A DNA stretch of 64,000 nt from a bacterium (GCA_037147175.1 JBAWVS010000002.1:45293-109292); one strand, 5' to 3'; counted from the stretch's first letter, positions 6,765 through 17,667 are shown. Notes: generated by a model not told the origin, from the letters alone. Program-made: numbers and translations.

Positions 6765-8414
6765 ATGACAATGGAAATAACTATAAGTGAATATCTTATC
6801 CAAAGTCTTCAAAAAGCGGGGATTGGACATATTTTTGGAATACCCGGTGATTATGTCATTAAATTCTTTGGCGAGCTTGAAAAAAGTTCGTTGGAAACCG
6901 TTGGAACATGTTCAGAGCAGGGTGCAGCTTTTGCAGCAGATGCGTATTCTCGTGTAAACGGGCTTGGTGCGCTATGTGTAACTTATTGTGTCGGAGGACT
7001 TAATACTGTAAACGCCGTAGCAGGAGCTTATGCAGAAAAAGCCCCTTTAATAGTAATAAGCGGAGCTCCCGGAGTTAATGAAAGAAATAATGATTACCTT
7101 CTTCACCACTCAATAAAAGATTTTAATTCGCAGCTCAATATTTTTAAAGAAGTAACTGTTGCGCAATGCGTGTTAGATGATACTTATAGCGCTCCTTATG
7201 AAATAGACAGGGTTATAGCTGCATGTATAAAGCATAAAAGACCTGTATATATAGAATTTCCAAGAGATATGATTCATTCAAAATGTCTTATCCCTCCTCC
7301 AAAAAAAGAAATAATTTCTTCAAAAAACAATGAAATTTTTAGCGAAGCGCTTAAAGAAGCGGTAAAAATGATTAAAGCTGCAAAAAAACCGGTTATTTTA
7401 GGCGGTGTCGAAATAAGAAGATATGGTCTTGAAAAAGAATTTCTAAAACTTCTTGAAAATACCGGTTATCCCTACGTAACAAATATTCTCGGAAAATCTG
7501 TTGTTGCTGAATCGCATCCGCAGTTCCTCGGGGTTTATATGGGAAAAATGGCCGAACCTGAAGTAATAAAATATATGGAAGAAAGCGATTGCACAATTAT
7601 TTTGGGTGCTTTGATGACTGATACTGATACAGGAACAGCCGAATTAAATATTTCCAAAACAATTTATGCTTCCGCGGATGAGTTTTTTATCAAACACCAT
7701 TATTTTAAAGATATAGATCTTGGAGAATTTATACAAAGACTTGCTCAAGAATTTAAGTCTGACAGAGAACAGAAAAAAGATTCATTTCTTCCTGAAATAA
7801 CAAAAAACAACAAACTTGATGAATATATTGCTCAATCTGAAACGCCTATGAAAATAAAAAGATTTTTTGATAGGTTAAATACTTTTATTCCTGAAGGAAG
7901 TCCTGTTATTTGCGATGTTGGCGATTGTTTATTCGGTTCTGCAACTCTAAAAATCCCAAAAGATTCTGTATATTTAGGTCCTGCTTTTTACACATCAATG
8001 GGTTATGCCATACCTGCAACTTTAGGTGTTTTGATAAAAAACCCTGATTTAAGACCTATAGTAATTGTCGGAGACGGGGCTTTTCAGATGACAGGTCATG
8101 AACTTTCGTGTTTTGCCCGTTATAACTTAAAACCAATAATTTTCGTACTTAATAATAATGGCTATACAACCCAAAGATTCTTAAAAGACGGTAAATACAA
8201 TGATATTCAAAATTGGAATTATCATTTATTCCCTCAAATAGTCGGGGCAGGTCTCGGGCTTGAAGTTAACACAGAAGAAGAGTTTGAAGATGCTTTGCAA
8301 AAAGCGGAAAATAATACTGAAAGCTTTACTATAATTAACATTCACTTTGATAAATACGATAAATCCGATACTCTGTTCAGGCTTACCAGTATGCTGGGAA
8401 AAAACGTCGAATAA
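6765..8414 (+). CDS. Thiamine-diphosphate 2-oxoacid decarboxylase (pyruvate/indolepyruvate type)
   Basis: 549 residues with the three-domain layout of the ThDP decarboxylase family. Seen: N-terminal Pyr domain with GIPGDYV, catalytic-type Glu in CSEQGAAFAADAYSRVNG, and a His-His pair in DYLLHHSIKDF as in pyruvate decarboxylase; a middle domain; and a C-terminal PP domain with the ThDP/Mg motif GDGAFQMTGHEL ending in LNNNGYTTQ. The His-His pair and the GIPGDY Asp point to non-oxidative decarboxylation of a 2-oxoacid to an aldehyde. The substrate (pyruvate, indolepyruvate or phenylpyruvate) cannot be decided from sequence. The start is ATG 6765 after AAAGGA, with a second ATG two codons later. 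It appears to be monocistronic. Confidence 0.85.
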   Translation: MTMEITISEYLIQSLQKAGIGHIFGIPGDYVIKFFGELEKSSLETVGTCSEQGAAFAADAYSRVNGLGALCVTYCVGGLNTVNAVAGAYAEKAPLIVISGAPGVNERNNDYLLHHSIKDFNSQLNIFKEVTVAQCVLDDTYSAPYEIDRVIAACIKHKRPVYIEFPRDMIHSKCLIPPPKKEIISSKNNEIFSEALKEAVKMIKAAKKPVILGGVEIRRYGLEKEFLKLLENTGYPYVTNILGKSVVAESHPQFLGVYMGKMAEPEVIKYMEESDCTIILGALMTDTDTGTAELNISKTIYASADEFFIKHHYFKDIDLGEFIQRLAQEFKSDREQKKDSFLPEITKNNKLDEYIAQSETPMKIKRFFDRLNTFIPEGSPVICDVGDCLFGSATLKIPKDSVYLGPAFYTSMGYAIPATLGVLIKNPDLRPIVIVGDGAFQMTGHELSCFARYNLKPIIFVLNNNGYTTQRFLKDGKYNDIQNWNYHLFPQIVGAGLGLEVNTEEEFEDALQKAENNTESFTIINIHFDKYDKSDTLFRLTSMLGKNVE

Positions 8415-8512
8415 AAATTAAATAAACATTAAATTTGTCGTAGAACGTAAACTATTGAATTATACTTAAAAGTCAATTAAAACAACTTTAATAAAGCAAA
8501 GGAAGGTATAAA

Positions 8513-8896
8513 ATGACGGCTGAAAGATTTGATGTCTACAAATGCGATCATTGCGGAATAATTATTGAAGTACTTGGCGGAGGAGCAGGGACGCTTGTTT
8601 GCTGTAATACTCCTATGAGGCTTTTAAAAGAAAACGCAACCGATGCGGCTATCGAAAAACATGTTCCTATTATAGAAGTTATCCCCAATGGTGTTAAAGT
8701 GTCGGTTGGCAACGTAGCCCATCCTATGTTAGAAGAACATTATGTAGAATGGATTGAAATAATTGCCGACGGTAAAATCTATCGACAGTATTTAAAACCA
8801 CACGAAAAACCTGAAGCCGTATTTAACATACAGGCTGAAAATATTGTTATAAGAGAGTATTGCAACTTGCATGGTTTATGGAAGTTAGAAAAATAG
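8513..8896 (+). CDS. dfx: Desulfoferrodoxin (superoxide reductase, two iron centres)
   Basis: 127 residues. It reduces superoxide to peroxide without making oxygen, typical of anaerobes and microaerophiles. The N-terminal rubredoxin-like centre I has YKCDHCG and LVCCNTPM. The catalytic centre II has EKHVP (Glu and His), HPMLEEHYVEWIEI (His ligands) and REYCNLHGLW (Cys and His ligands). A strong Shine-Dalgarno GGAAGG precedes the ATG by six bases. Ferritin starts 11 bases downstream, giving a two-gene oxidative-stress and iron-handling operon: the peroxide made by one is paired with storage of free iron by the other. Confidence 0.95.
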   Translation: MTAERFDVYKCDHCGIIIEVLGGGAGTLVCCNTPMRLLKENATDAAIEKHVPIIEVIPNGVKVSVGNVAHPMLEEHYVEWIEIIADGKIYRQYLKPHEKPEAVFNIQAENIVIREYCNLHGLWKLEK

Positions 8897-8906
8897 GAGA
8901 AAAACA

Positions 8907-9416
8907 ATGCTTATATCAAGAATAGAAAAAGAATTAAACAAACAACTAAATAAAGAATTTTTCTCGGCGTATCTTTATATGTCAATGTCTGCTTATTTTC
9001 AGTCGGTTGATTTGTTGGGTTTTGCAAACTGGATGAATATTCAGGCAAAAGAAGAAATGCTTCATGCCGAAAAATTTTATAATTTTATTCAAGAAAGAAA
9101 CGGAAAAGTTGTTCTTGAGCAGATTGAAAAACCTCAGACAGATTGGGCTTCCCCTCTTGCTGCTTTTGAAAATTCTCTGGAACATGAACTTTTTATTACA
9201 GCTTCAATTAATGAGCTCGTAGATGCGGCTCTTGAAGAAAAAGACCACGCCACAAACATCTTTTTACAATGGTTTGTAACAGAACAAATCGAGGAAGAGT
9301 CCAACTCAACTGAAATTATAAGAAAACTCAAACTCATGAAAGATGCGCCGGGTGGAATGTATATGCTTGATAAAGAACTTGCAGCAAGAACTCTTGTTTT
9401 ACCGCCGACCGCGTAA
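8907..9416 (+). CDS. ftnA: Ferritin (non-heme, bacterial Ftn type)
   Basis: 169 residues, a four-helix bundle iron-storage protein. Ferroxidase residues by position are Glu in NKEFFSAYLYMS, Glu and His in AKEEMLHAEKF, Glu in FENSLEHE, and Glu/Gln in FVTEQIEEE. No heme-binding Met typical of bacterioferritin is evident. The Shine-Dalgarno TAGGAGAAAAAC overlaps the end of the dfx gene region. It is expected to assemble into a cytoplasmic 24-mer. The neighbour relation with superoxide reductase supports a role in limiting Fenton chemistry. Confidence 0.94.
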   Translation: MLISRIEKELNKQLNKEFFSAYLYMSMSAYFQSVDLLGFANWMNIQAKEEMLHAEKFYNFIQERNGKVVLEQIEKPQTDWASPLAAFENSLEHELFITASINELVDAALEEKDHATNIFLQWFVTEQIEEESNSTEIIRKLKLMKDAPGGMYMLDKELAARTLVLPPTA

Positions 9417-9424
9417 TAAATAGT

Positions 9425-10981
9425 TTATTCCCACTCAATAGTGCCGGGGGGTTTTGATGTAATATCATAAACTACGCGGTTTATACCTTTTACTTCATTA
9501 ATAATTCTGTTAGAAATTATTGAAAGAACTTCGTAAGGGACTTTTGACCAGTCTGCCGTCATCCCGTCTATGCTGTCAACAAATCTTACAGCGGCTGTGT
9601 TTTCGTAAGTTCTTTCGTCTCCCATGACTCCAACTGACTTTACAGGCAAAAGAACTACAAAAGCTTGCCAGATTTTGTTGTAAATGCCTGCTTTTTTTAT
9701 TTCTTCAAGTGCGATAGCATCCGCTTTTCTTAAAATATTGAGTTTTTCTTTTGTAACATCTCCGAGAACTCTTATGCCTAAGCCCGGTCCGGGAAAAGGA
9801 TGCCTGTAAACTATTTCATCGGGCATATCAAGCTCTTTGCCGACAAGTCTTACTTCGTCTTTAAAAAGCTCTCTAAAAGGTTCGACAAGTGAAAGTTTCA
9901 TTTTCTCGGGGAGTCCGCCAACATTATGGTGGCTTTTTATCGTTGCAGAAGGTCCTTTAAAAGAGACACTTTCTATTACATCAGGATAAAGAGTGCCTTG
10001 TGCAAGAAATTCGGCGTCTTTTATCTTTTTTGCTTCTTCTTCAAAGACTTCTATAAACTCATAGCCGATAATTTTTCTTTTTTTCTCAGGCTCTGAAACT
10101 CCTTTGAGTTTGTTTAGAAATCTTTCTTCAGCGTCTACATATATTAAATCTATTTGAAAGTTGTTTCTAAAGACTTTCTGTACTTTTTCAGCTTCATTTT
10201 CTCTTAAAAGCCCGTTATTTACAAAAATACATTTAAGCTGGCTTCCTATAGCTTTGTGTAAAAGAACAGCAGCTACCGAAGAATCTACGCCTCCGCTTAA
10301 TCCGCAAATTACTGTTTTGTTACCAACTTTTTGTCTTATTTCTTGAATCTGTGTTTCTATAAAGCTTTTCATATTCCAGTTAGAAGAACATTTACAGATA
10401 GAAAACAGAAAGTTGCCAAGAATTTTTTCGCCTTGATTTGTGTGGACAACTTCAGGATGGAACTGTACACCCCAAAAATTAAGCTCCGGATTCATTACCG
10501 CTGCATAAGGACAGTTTTCTGTGGAGGCAATTGTAATAAAGCCTTCGGGAATTTCTGTAACTTTATCGCCGTGACTCATCCAAACATCAAGATTTTCAGA
10601 GGAATTAAATCCGTTAAAAAGCCCTGCATTTTTATTTATATTAATACTGGCTCTTCCGTATTCTCTTTCGTTGGAACATTCGACTTTTCCACCCAGCACA
10701 TGAGACATAAGCTGCATTCCGTAACAAATTCCGAGAGCAGGAATTCCTAAATCAAATAACTCCTGTGAAACCATAGGAGAGTCTTTGTCATAAACACTTG
10801 AAGGACCGCCGGAAAGAATTATTCCTTTAGGGTTAAACTTTTTAATTTGCTCCATATCATAATTAAAAGGGTGAATTTCGCAATATACGCTGTGTTCTCT
10901 GATTCTTCTTGCGATTAGCTGCGTGTACTGCGAGCCGAAATCCAGTATTAAAATTTTATCTAAAGCTGTTGCAACAGTCAT
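9425..10981 (-). CDS. guaA: GMP synthase (glutamine-hydrolysing)
   Basis: 518 residues, normal length. It converts XMP to GMP using ATP and glutamine. The N-terminal class I glutamine amidotransferase domain has [17 protein letters not shown], catalytic Cys in [12 protein letters not shown], and His-Glu in [12 protein letters not shown]. The ATP-pyrophosphatase domain has the PP-loop [12 protein letters not shown] and a C-terminal dimerisation domain with [15 protein letters not shown], ending KPPGTIEWE. The ATG follows a good AAAGGAG. It lies just downstream of guaB (49-base gap), so the two last steps of GMP synthesis are probably one transcript. Confidence 0.97.
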   Translation of the reverse strand: MTVATALDKILILDFGSQYTQLIARRIREHSVYCEIHPFNYDMEQIKKFNPKGIILSGGPSSVYDKDSPMVSQELFDLGIPALGICYGMQLMSHVLGGKVECSNEREYGRASININKNAGLFNGFNSSENLDVWMSHGDKVTEIPEGFITIASTENCPYAAVMNPELNFWGVQFHPEVVHTNQGEKILGNFLFSICKCSSNWNMKSFIETQIQEIRQKVGNKTVICGLSGGVDSSVAAVLLHKAIGSQLKCIFVNNGLLRENEAEKVQKVFRNNFQIDLIYVDAEERFLNKLKGVSEPEKKRKIIGYEFIEVFEEEAKKIKDAEFLAQGTLYPDVIESVSFKGPSATIKSHHNVGGLPEKMKLSLVEPFRELFKDEVRLVGKELDMPDEIVYRHPFPGPGLGIRVLGDVTKEKLNILRKADAIALEEIKKAGIYNKIWQAFVVLLPVKSVGVMGDERTYENTAAVRFVDSIDGMTADWSKVPYEVLSIISNRIINEVKGINRVVYDITSKPPGTIEWE

Positions 10982-11030
10982 ATATTTATTTACTCCTTTA
11001 AGTATGTTTATTCACAAATGAAATAGAGTA

Positions 11031-12877
<1,847 letters not shown>

Positions 12878-13163
12878 TGATTTAAGCTTTTATTTGTTTG
12901 GAAAAACCGTAAAAAAATATTGCTATTCTGACCGCTATAAAATTTATTTTATCAGGAATATTAAATAATTAGTAATCTAAAAAAATAGAAATATAAAATC
13001 TGCTTGCGGAAAAATGTCCTAAATCTCTTTGATTACGCAATTATTCTTGAAAAATATTAAAAATTTGTTGATAAAATTCGATCAAATAATTTTTATTAAA
13101 AAAATAGTCTGTTGTCCTCTAATAATGCTAAAATAAAACAGGAAAGACTTATTGAGGATTTAG

Positions 13164-14855
13164 ATTATTAAAGTTTTTGGCAAATTAACCGGTTTAAAAA
13201 AGCAGCAAATTGCTCGTCTTGAAAGATTATACAGAAAAAAAGTTCCTGTTAATCAGATAATTTCTTTTGAGCTGGCGGAATTGGTTGCAGAAATCAGCCA
13301 TGAAATAAATAAAGAAATTGCGCTTTTAATCAACAGGCGCGGGCAAATTGTTAATATCAACGTTGGTGATCATAACAGCGTAGATATCGAAAAATTCAAA
13401 AACACAAGAGAAAGCCAGGCAAGGCTTTGCGGGTTAAGGTGCGTCCATACTCATCCGGGAGGGATTCAATTTCTAAGTAAGGCCGATTTAACTTCGCTTT
13501 CGTTATATAGATTTGATGCAGTTGCCTGTATAGGAGTAGATTCTACAGGATTATACAGCAAAAGCAGGGGTGATACGGTAAAATTTGCTGATTCAATGCA
13601 GATAGCTTTTCTTACCTCAAAGCAGGAATCGTGGCGGGTACTTGAATCAACCACCGTCAGAAAGGCTTGTGAAGAAAATTTTATAGAACTTCTGGAAGAA
13701 ATCGAAAGAGAATTTGCATCGAATAAAGATGTAATAATTTTGGACAACAAAGAAAAAGCCATACTTGTCAGTTTGCAAACAGATAATTTTGGAGAAAATT
13801 CAGCGAAGGAATCAGTTTCAGAACTTGAACAGCTTACAGATACAGCAGGAGCGGAAGTTATAGGCTTATTATCTCAAAAAAGGCATTCTCCTGATTCTTC
13901 TACTTATTTAGGAAGCGGTAAAGCACAAGATCTGGCGCTTATGGTTCAAGTAAAAGGTGCAAATATTGTAATAGTGGATGCAGAACTTTCTGCCCGCCAG
14001 CAAAAAAATCTTGAGGCTGTTTCCGGGGTAAAAACAATAGACAGAACAGAATTAATTCTTGATATTTTTGCTCAGAGGGCAAAAACAAAGGAAGGAAAGC
14101 TTCAGGTTGAGCTTGCACAGCTTAAATATCTTTATCCGCGTCTTGTGGGATCAGGCTTGTCTCTTAGCCGTCAGGGCGGAGGAGGAACTGGCGGCGGAAT
14201 AGCCACAAGAGGTCCCGGTGAAACAAAGCTTGAAATTGACAGGCGAAGAATCAAAGATAGAATTAACGCGCTGGAAAGCGAAGTTGACGAAATAAAAAGC
14301 CATAGGGCTCAACAGAGAAAACTTAGAGCATCAAACAACATCCCTGTTGTTGCAATTGTAGGATATACTAACACAGGAAAATCTACGCTCCTGAATGCAC
14401 TGTCAAATTCTGATGTGCTTGCGGAAAACAAACTTTTTGCAACATTAGACCCTACAACAAGAAAAATAAAACTTCCTGAAATGTCTGATATTTTGTTGAC
14501 AGACACAGTCGGATTTATTCAAAGGCTTCCTACTGCTCTGGTTAAAGCTTTTAGGGCAACTCTTGAAGAAGTTACTCAGGCTGATGTTATTTTGCATGTA
14601 ATTGACCCGATACATCCTAATTGTGATGAGCATATTGGTACTGTTTATGATATTTTGAAGCAGCTTGATTCTGATAAAAAGCCTATCATTACTGTTATAA
14701 ACAAGATTGATGCTGTTGAAGATGAATATTTGCTTGAAAAATTTATGCATGAACTTCCAAATCCGGTTAAAATTTCTGCTCTTCAAAGGAAAAGATTTGG
14801 GGATTTGCTGGTTAAAATTGAAGAAGTCATAAAAACCAGAGAACCAGTAGCTTAA
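13164..14855 (+). CDS. hflX: GTPase HflX (cyanobacterial-type, long N-terminus; ATT start proposed)
   Basis: Ribosome-binding GTPase of the Obg-HflX superfamily that splits stalled 70S ribosomes. Seen: Gly-rich linker GGGGTGGGIATRGPGETKLE, G1 VGYTNTGKSTLLN, G3 DTVGFIQRLP and G4 NKID. The N-terminal extension (CGLRCVHTHPGG, INRRGQIVNINVG) resembles that of cyanobacterial HflX. The first conventional start (TTG 13281) would cut homologous sequence: codons from 13164 (VFGKLTGLKKQQIARLERLY) match the cyanobacterial N-terminus. An in-frame TAG at 13161 and absence of ATG/GTG/TTG before 13281 leave ATT at 13164 or 13167 as starts, with GAGG at 13154-13157 at correct spacing. From 13281 the product is 524 residues. 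Confidence 0.9.
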   Translation: MIKVFGKLTGLKKQQIARLERLYRKKVPVNQIISFELAELVAEISHEINKEIALLINRRGQIVNINVGDHNSVDIEKFKNTRESQARLCGLRCVHTHPGGIQFLSKADLTSLSLYRFDAVACIGVDSTGLYSKSRGDTVKFADSMQIAFLTSKQESWRVLESTTVRKACEENFIELLEEIEREFASNKDVIILDNKEKAILVSLQTDNFGENSAKESVSELEQLTDTAGAEVIGLLSQKRHSPDSSTYLGSGKAQDLALMVQVKGANIVIVDAELSARQQKNLEAVSGVKTIDRTELILDIFAQRAKTKEGKLQVELAQLKYLYPRLVGSGLSLSRQGGGGTGGGIATRGPGETKLEIDRRRIKDRINALESEVDEIKSHRAQQRKLRASNNIPVVAIVGYTNTGKSTLLNALSNSDVLAENKLFATLDPTTRKIKLPEMSDILLTDTVGFIQRLPTALVKAFRATLEEVTQADVILHVIDPIHPNCDEHIGTVYDILKQLDSDKKPIITVINKIDAVEDEYLLEKFMHELPNPVKISALQRKRFGDLLVKIEEVIKTREPVA

Positions 14856-14931
14856 TAAATCTTTATTTTTCTTATTTTCTTGTTTATTATTAATTGAAAT
14901 AAAGCATAAATGATTTTTTTAGGAGTTGGTA

Positions 14932-15798
14932 ATGCGTATAATTTTTACAAGATTTTTAATTTTAATGTGTTTTTTATTATCTTTTTCCGCATCGGTTTTT
15001 GCAGAGCAGTTAAAGTTTGTGCAGGTAACGGATGTCCATTTGTCTTTAAACGGTTCGAATTATCAAGGCAGAGACCTTGAACATTCATTAAAAATTTTGC
15101 AAACCGCCATTGAGTCTATAAATAAACTTCAGGATATTAATTTCGTTGTATTTTCCGGGGACAATATAGATATTTCAAATGAAGATGATTTAGTAAAGTT
15201 TTTAGAAACGGTAAAAACCTTGAATAAACCTTACTATATTAGTGTTGGTGATCATGACATATTCAAATCAGGCGGTTTAACAAAAAGTGGATATATTGAA
15301 ACAGTAAAAAAATATAATAAAAACCAGAAAAGTAATGATACCTACTATTATTTTTCCCCGAATAAAGACTTTGTAGTTATAGTTATGGATGGAGTTTTAA
15401 GCGGAACGATCACAAGTTCTCATGGCGGCTATTCGGAAGAAGCTATGGCATGGCTGGATGAAGTACTGACAAAAAATAACAACAAAAAGGCCATAATTGT
15501 ACAGCACTTTCCTTTAATCGAGCCTTATGAAAGCAAAACCCACAGAGTCAGAAATCCTGAAGAATATTTTAATTTGTTATCTAATCATAAAAACGTAATT
15601 GCGTTAATTTCCGGTCATTATCATGGTGGCGATAAAGTTACTTTACAGGATGAAATTTATCATATAAGTTCGCCTGCACTGGTAAATTCTCCGGATAACA
15701 AATACAGAATTATTGAAATAAATTATGATCATGATTCTTTATTTCAGGAAACCCCTAAATTCGACTTGAAAACCGATATCATTCTTCTCAAGCCATAA
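14932..15798 (+). CDS. Exported calcineurin-like metallophosphoesterase
   Basis: 288 residues from the ATG at 14932, chosen because AGGAG lies six bases upstream; an upstream TTG overlaps that site. The N-terminal signal peptide (LILMCFLLSFSASVFAEQ, cleavage near VFA-EQ) is followed by a phosphoesterase domain with the metal-binding motifs VTDVHLS, FSGDNID, GDHD, VQHFPL and GHYHGG. It is expected in the periplasm with a dinuclear metal centre. The substrate is unknown; phosphodiesterase or phosphomonoesterase activity is possible. It stands alone after hflX with a 76-base gap. Confidence 0.85.
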   Translation: MRIIFTRFLILMCFLLSFSASVFAEQLKFVQVTDVHLSLNGSNYQGRDLEHSLKILQTAIESINKLQDINFVVFSGDNIDISNEDDLVKFLETVKTLNKPYYISVGDHDIFKSGGLTKSGYIETVKKYNKNQKSNDTYYYFSPNKDFVVIVMDGVLSGTITSSHGGYSEEAMAWLDEVLTKNNNKKAIIVQHFPLIEPYESKTHRVRNPEEYFNLLSNHKNVIALISGHYHGGDKVTLQDEIYHISSPALVNSPDNKYRIIEINYDHDSLFQETPKFDLKTDIILLKP

Positions 15799-15802
15799 AA
15801 AC

Positions 15803-15952
15803 CTAATCAAATAAATTAAAACTTATTTTAGAGTGCGGATTTCTTTCGAAAGATACAAAATTTTTTACATTTATTTGAAAAATAATTGCCAGATAAGTGT
15901 AAACTACAATAATTGCTATTAAATAAAATTCTTTTTTAGTCAATTTCACCAC
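15803..15952 (-). CDS. Possible small membrane protein (49 residues)
   Basis: From a GTG at 15952 preceded by AGAGGAAG, the frame gives a basic start (VVKLTKKEF), one strong hydrophobic helix (YLIAIIVVYTYLAIIFQI) and a short polar tail. The helix and good ribosome-binding site favour a real gene, but there is no family support. The frame stays open further upstream to an ATG at 16045, which would run through the inverted repeats and looks less likely. Confidence 0.35.
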   Translation of the reverse strand: MVKLTKKEFYLIAIIVVYTYLAIIFQINVKNFVSFERNPHSKISFNLFD

Positions 15953-15977
15953 CCGCCACTTCCTCTGTTTTTTGGGT

Positions 15978-16083
15978 TTTAAAAGAAAACAGCAAAGCTC
16001 TGCTCCAACCTTTATAGAGGAACAGAACTTTCTCTCATCCCTCACAATTTTACTTTTCTGTATGTAGGAAAGTTATGCTGTTT
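15978..16083 (-). ncRNA. Candidate structured RNA or leader
   Basis: On the minus strand AAACAGCA (16083-16076) can pair with TGCTGTTT (15994-15987). Inside it AACTTTC (16074-16068) can pair with GAAAGTT (16032-16026). The closing strand runs straight into TTTTCTTTT, and the local hairpin AGCAGAGCTTTGCT before this T-run resembles a terminator. It could be a small RNA of about 100 nt or the leader of the 49-codon ORF. It does not match SRP RNA, 6S RNA or a riboswitch class that I can recognise. Confidence 0.35.
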
Positions 16084-16156
16084 CGCGCCTTAACGTATAT
16101 TATATTGGACATTGTTTAAATTCATTACCTTGAAAGATAATAAATCAGTCTTGTAC

Positions 16157-16165
16157 TGGTATAAT
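16157..16165 (+). promoter_or_regulatory. Extended -10 promoter (TGGTATAAT) for tadA, probably leaderless
   Basis: TGGTATAAT is a perfect extended -10 element. The tadA ATG is at 16173, 7 bases after the hexamer, where transcription would be expected to start. There is no Shine-Dalgarno sequence, consistent with a leaderless mRNA. No good -35 at 17-bp spacing is seen, as is usual with extended -10 promoters. Confidence 0.55.
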
Positions 16166-16172
16166 AATTTTT

Positions 16173-16625
16173 ATGAATGATTATGATATAAAATTTATGA
16201 AAACTGCGCTGCGAGAAGCCAAGAACTCTGACAAAGATGTTCCTGTCGGGGCTGTACTTGTTTTTAATGATGAAATTATTGCAAAAGCACATAACTGTAA
16301 GGAATTTCAAAACGATGCCACTTTGCATGCAGAAATTATTGTCATAAAAGAAGCCTCTAAAAAAATCAAAAACTGGAGGCTGAATAATACTATTCTTTAT
16401 GTTACTCTTGAACCATGCCCGATGTGTGCGGCTGCAATTTTATACAGCAGGATTCCAAAAATTGTTTTTGGTGCGTACGATTCATTATATGGTGCTTTCG
16501 GGTCTACTATAAATATGTGCGATTTGATTAAATTTAATCCCGAGATAAGCGGTGGAATTCTTGAGGAAGATTGTTCAAATCTTCTTAAGGATTTTTTCAA
16601 GAATCAGAGAAACTCAAAAGGCTAA
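16173..16625 (+). CDS. tadA: tRNA-specific adenosine deaminase
   Basis: 150 residues. It deaminates A34 to inosine in the anticodon of tRNA-Arg(ACG). Zinc and catalytic motifs are LHAEIIVIKEA (His, Glu) and PCPMCAAAILYSRI (two Cys). Other TadA residues are DVPVGAVLVFNDEIIAKAHN near the N-terminus, the NDATLHAE context, and YGAFGSTINM. It is followed after 3 bases by a K+ channel gene, so they are likely co-transcribed from the extended -10 promoter just upstream. Confidence 0.94.
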   Translation: MNDYDIKFMKTALREAKNSDKDVPVGAVLVFNDEIIAKAHNCKEFQNDATLHAEIIVIKEASKKIKNWRLNNTILYVTLEPCPMCAAAILYSRIPKIVFGAYDSLYGAFGSTINMCDLIKFNPEISGGILEEDCSNLLKDFFKNQRNSKG

Positions 16626-16628
16626 AAA

Positions 16629-17627
16629 ATGTTTCCATCTTATATAATTTTAAGACTCCTGATTATTCTATCTTCACTTATGATCTTTGGCACAGTGGGG
16701 TTTATGCTTATAGAAAAATGGAGTTTTCTTGATTCATTGTTTATGAGCGTGGAAACTCTTGCTACCGTGGGTTATGGTATCGTAAAACCGCTTTCCGAAA
16801 CAGGAAAAATCTTCACTATTATCTACATATTATTTGGAGTAATATTGTTTTTGTATATTGCTGCTGAATTTGCAAACACCGTCGTTAATGTTAATTTTCA
16901 AAAAATACTTGGCAGGAAAAAAATGGAAAGCAAACTTAAAAATCTTAAAAATCATTTAATTCTTTGCGGTTATGGAAGAACCGGATTAGAAATAGCCAGC
17001 CAGCTCAAAAATAATAAACTTCCTTATGTCGTAATTGATAAAGATCACTCCATAGAAGAAATTGCGCTTGAGGAAGATTTTTTGTTCATTGCGGGAGATT
17101 CTACGGATGATCATATTTTGCAAAGAGCAGGTATCGAGAGGGCAAATGGTGTATTTTGTGCCTTAAGCGATGATGTGGACAATCTTTATCTTACATTGTC
17201 AGCAAAAAACCTTAATCCTGATTTGAAAATAGTTGCCAGATGCATTAAAGCCGCAAACGAAAAAAAATTCAAAAAAGCGGGCGCTACAACGATAATACTT
17301 CCTTATGAAATTAGCGGAAGAAGGATGGTTTCTTCAATTATAAAACCTGATGTGGTTGATTTTCTTGATGTTGTAATGCATAGTCAGGGCATAGACCTTG
17401 AGCTTAAGATGGAACAGTTTTCTGTGCCGGAAAATTGCTGTTTGGAAAACAAAACTATCTATTCATCAGAAATAAGACAAAAAAGCGGCGTTATCATTGT
17501 TGCAATAAAAAGAAACGGTAAATTCATTACAAATCCTGAATCGGATACTATCCTAAAAGCTCACGATTATTTAATAACTCTTGGAACAACTCAGCAATTG
17601 CAAAGTTTTGAAAAGTTTGTAAAATAA
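16629..17627 (+). CDS. Two-helix potassium channel with RCK (TrkA-N/TrkA-C) domain
   Basis: 332 residues. Seen: transmembrane helix 1 (about 5-27), pore loop with selectivity filter TVGYG (46-50), helix 2 (about 60-82), then a cytoplasmic RCK Rossmann fold starting LILCGYGRTGLEIASQL (about 110-126) and a TrkA-C domain at the end (ENKTIYSSEIRQKSGVIIVA). This is the MthK-like architecture: a tetrameric inner-membrane K+ channel gated by ligand binding to RCK (Ca2+, nucleotides or similar). The gating ligand is not deducible. It begins 3 bases after tadA. Confidence 0.9.
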   Translation: MFPSYIILRLLIILSSLMIFGTVGFMLIEKWSFLDSLFMSVETLATVGYGIVKPLSETGKIFTIIYILFGVILFLYIAAEFANTVVNVNFQKILGRKKMESKLKNLKNHLILCGYGRTGLEIASQLKNNKLPYVVIDKDHSIEEIALEEDFLFIAGDSTDDHILQRAGIERANGVFCALSDDVDNLYLTLSAKNLNPDLKIVARCIKAANEKKFKKAGATTIILPYEISGRRMVSSIIKPDVVDFLDVVMHSQGIDLELKMEQFSVPENCCLENKTIYSSEIRQKSGVIIVAIKRNGKFITNPESDTILKAHDYLITLGTTQQLQSFEKFVK

Positions 17628-17667
17628 GGAATATTTGATAAATATATTTTAGGGAGATGAGGCGTTT

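Larger units (their letters stand above)
15799..16172. other. Intergenic region, 374 bases: possible small ORF and structured RNA on the minus strand
   Basis: No long conserved gene is seen here. The segment holds a possible 49-codon membrane peptide on the minus strand (15803-15952), a set of nested inverted repeats (15987-16083) followed by a T-run on the minus strand, and the likely promoter of tadA at its right end. Each is listed separately. Confidence 0.6.

Noticed and set aside
15978-16083. SRP (4.5S) RNA next to tadA
   Set aside because: The conserved SRP Alu/S-domain loop sequences (GGAAGCAGC type) are absent on both strands.
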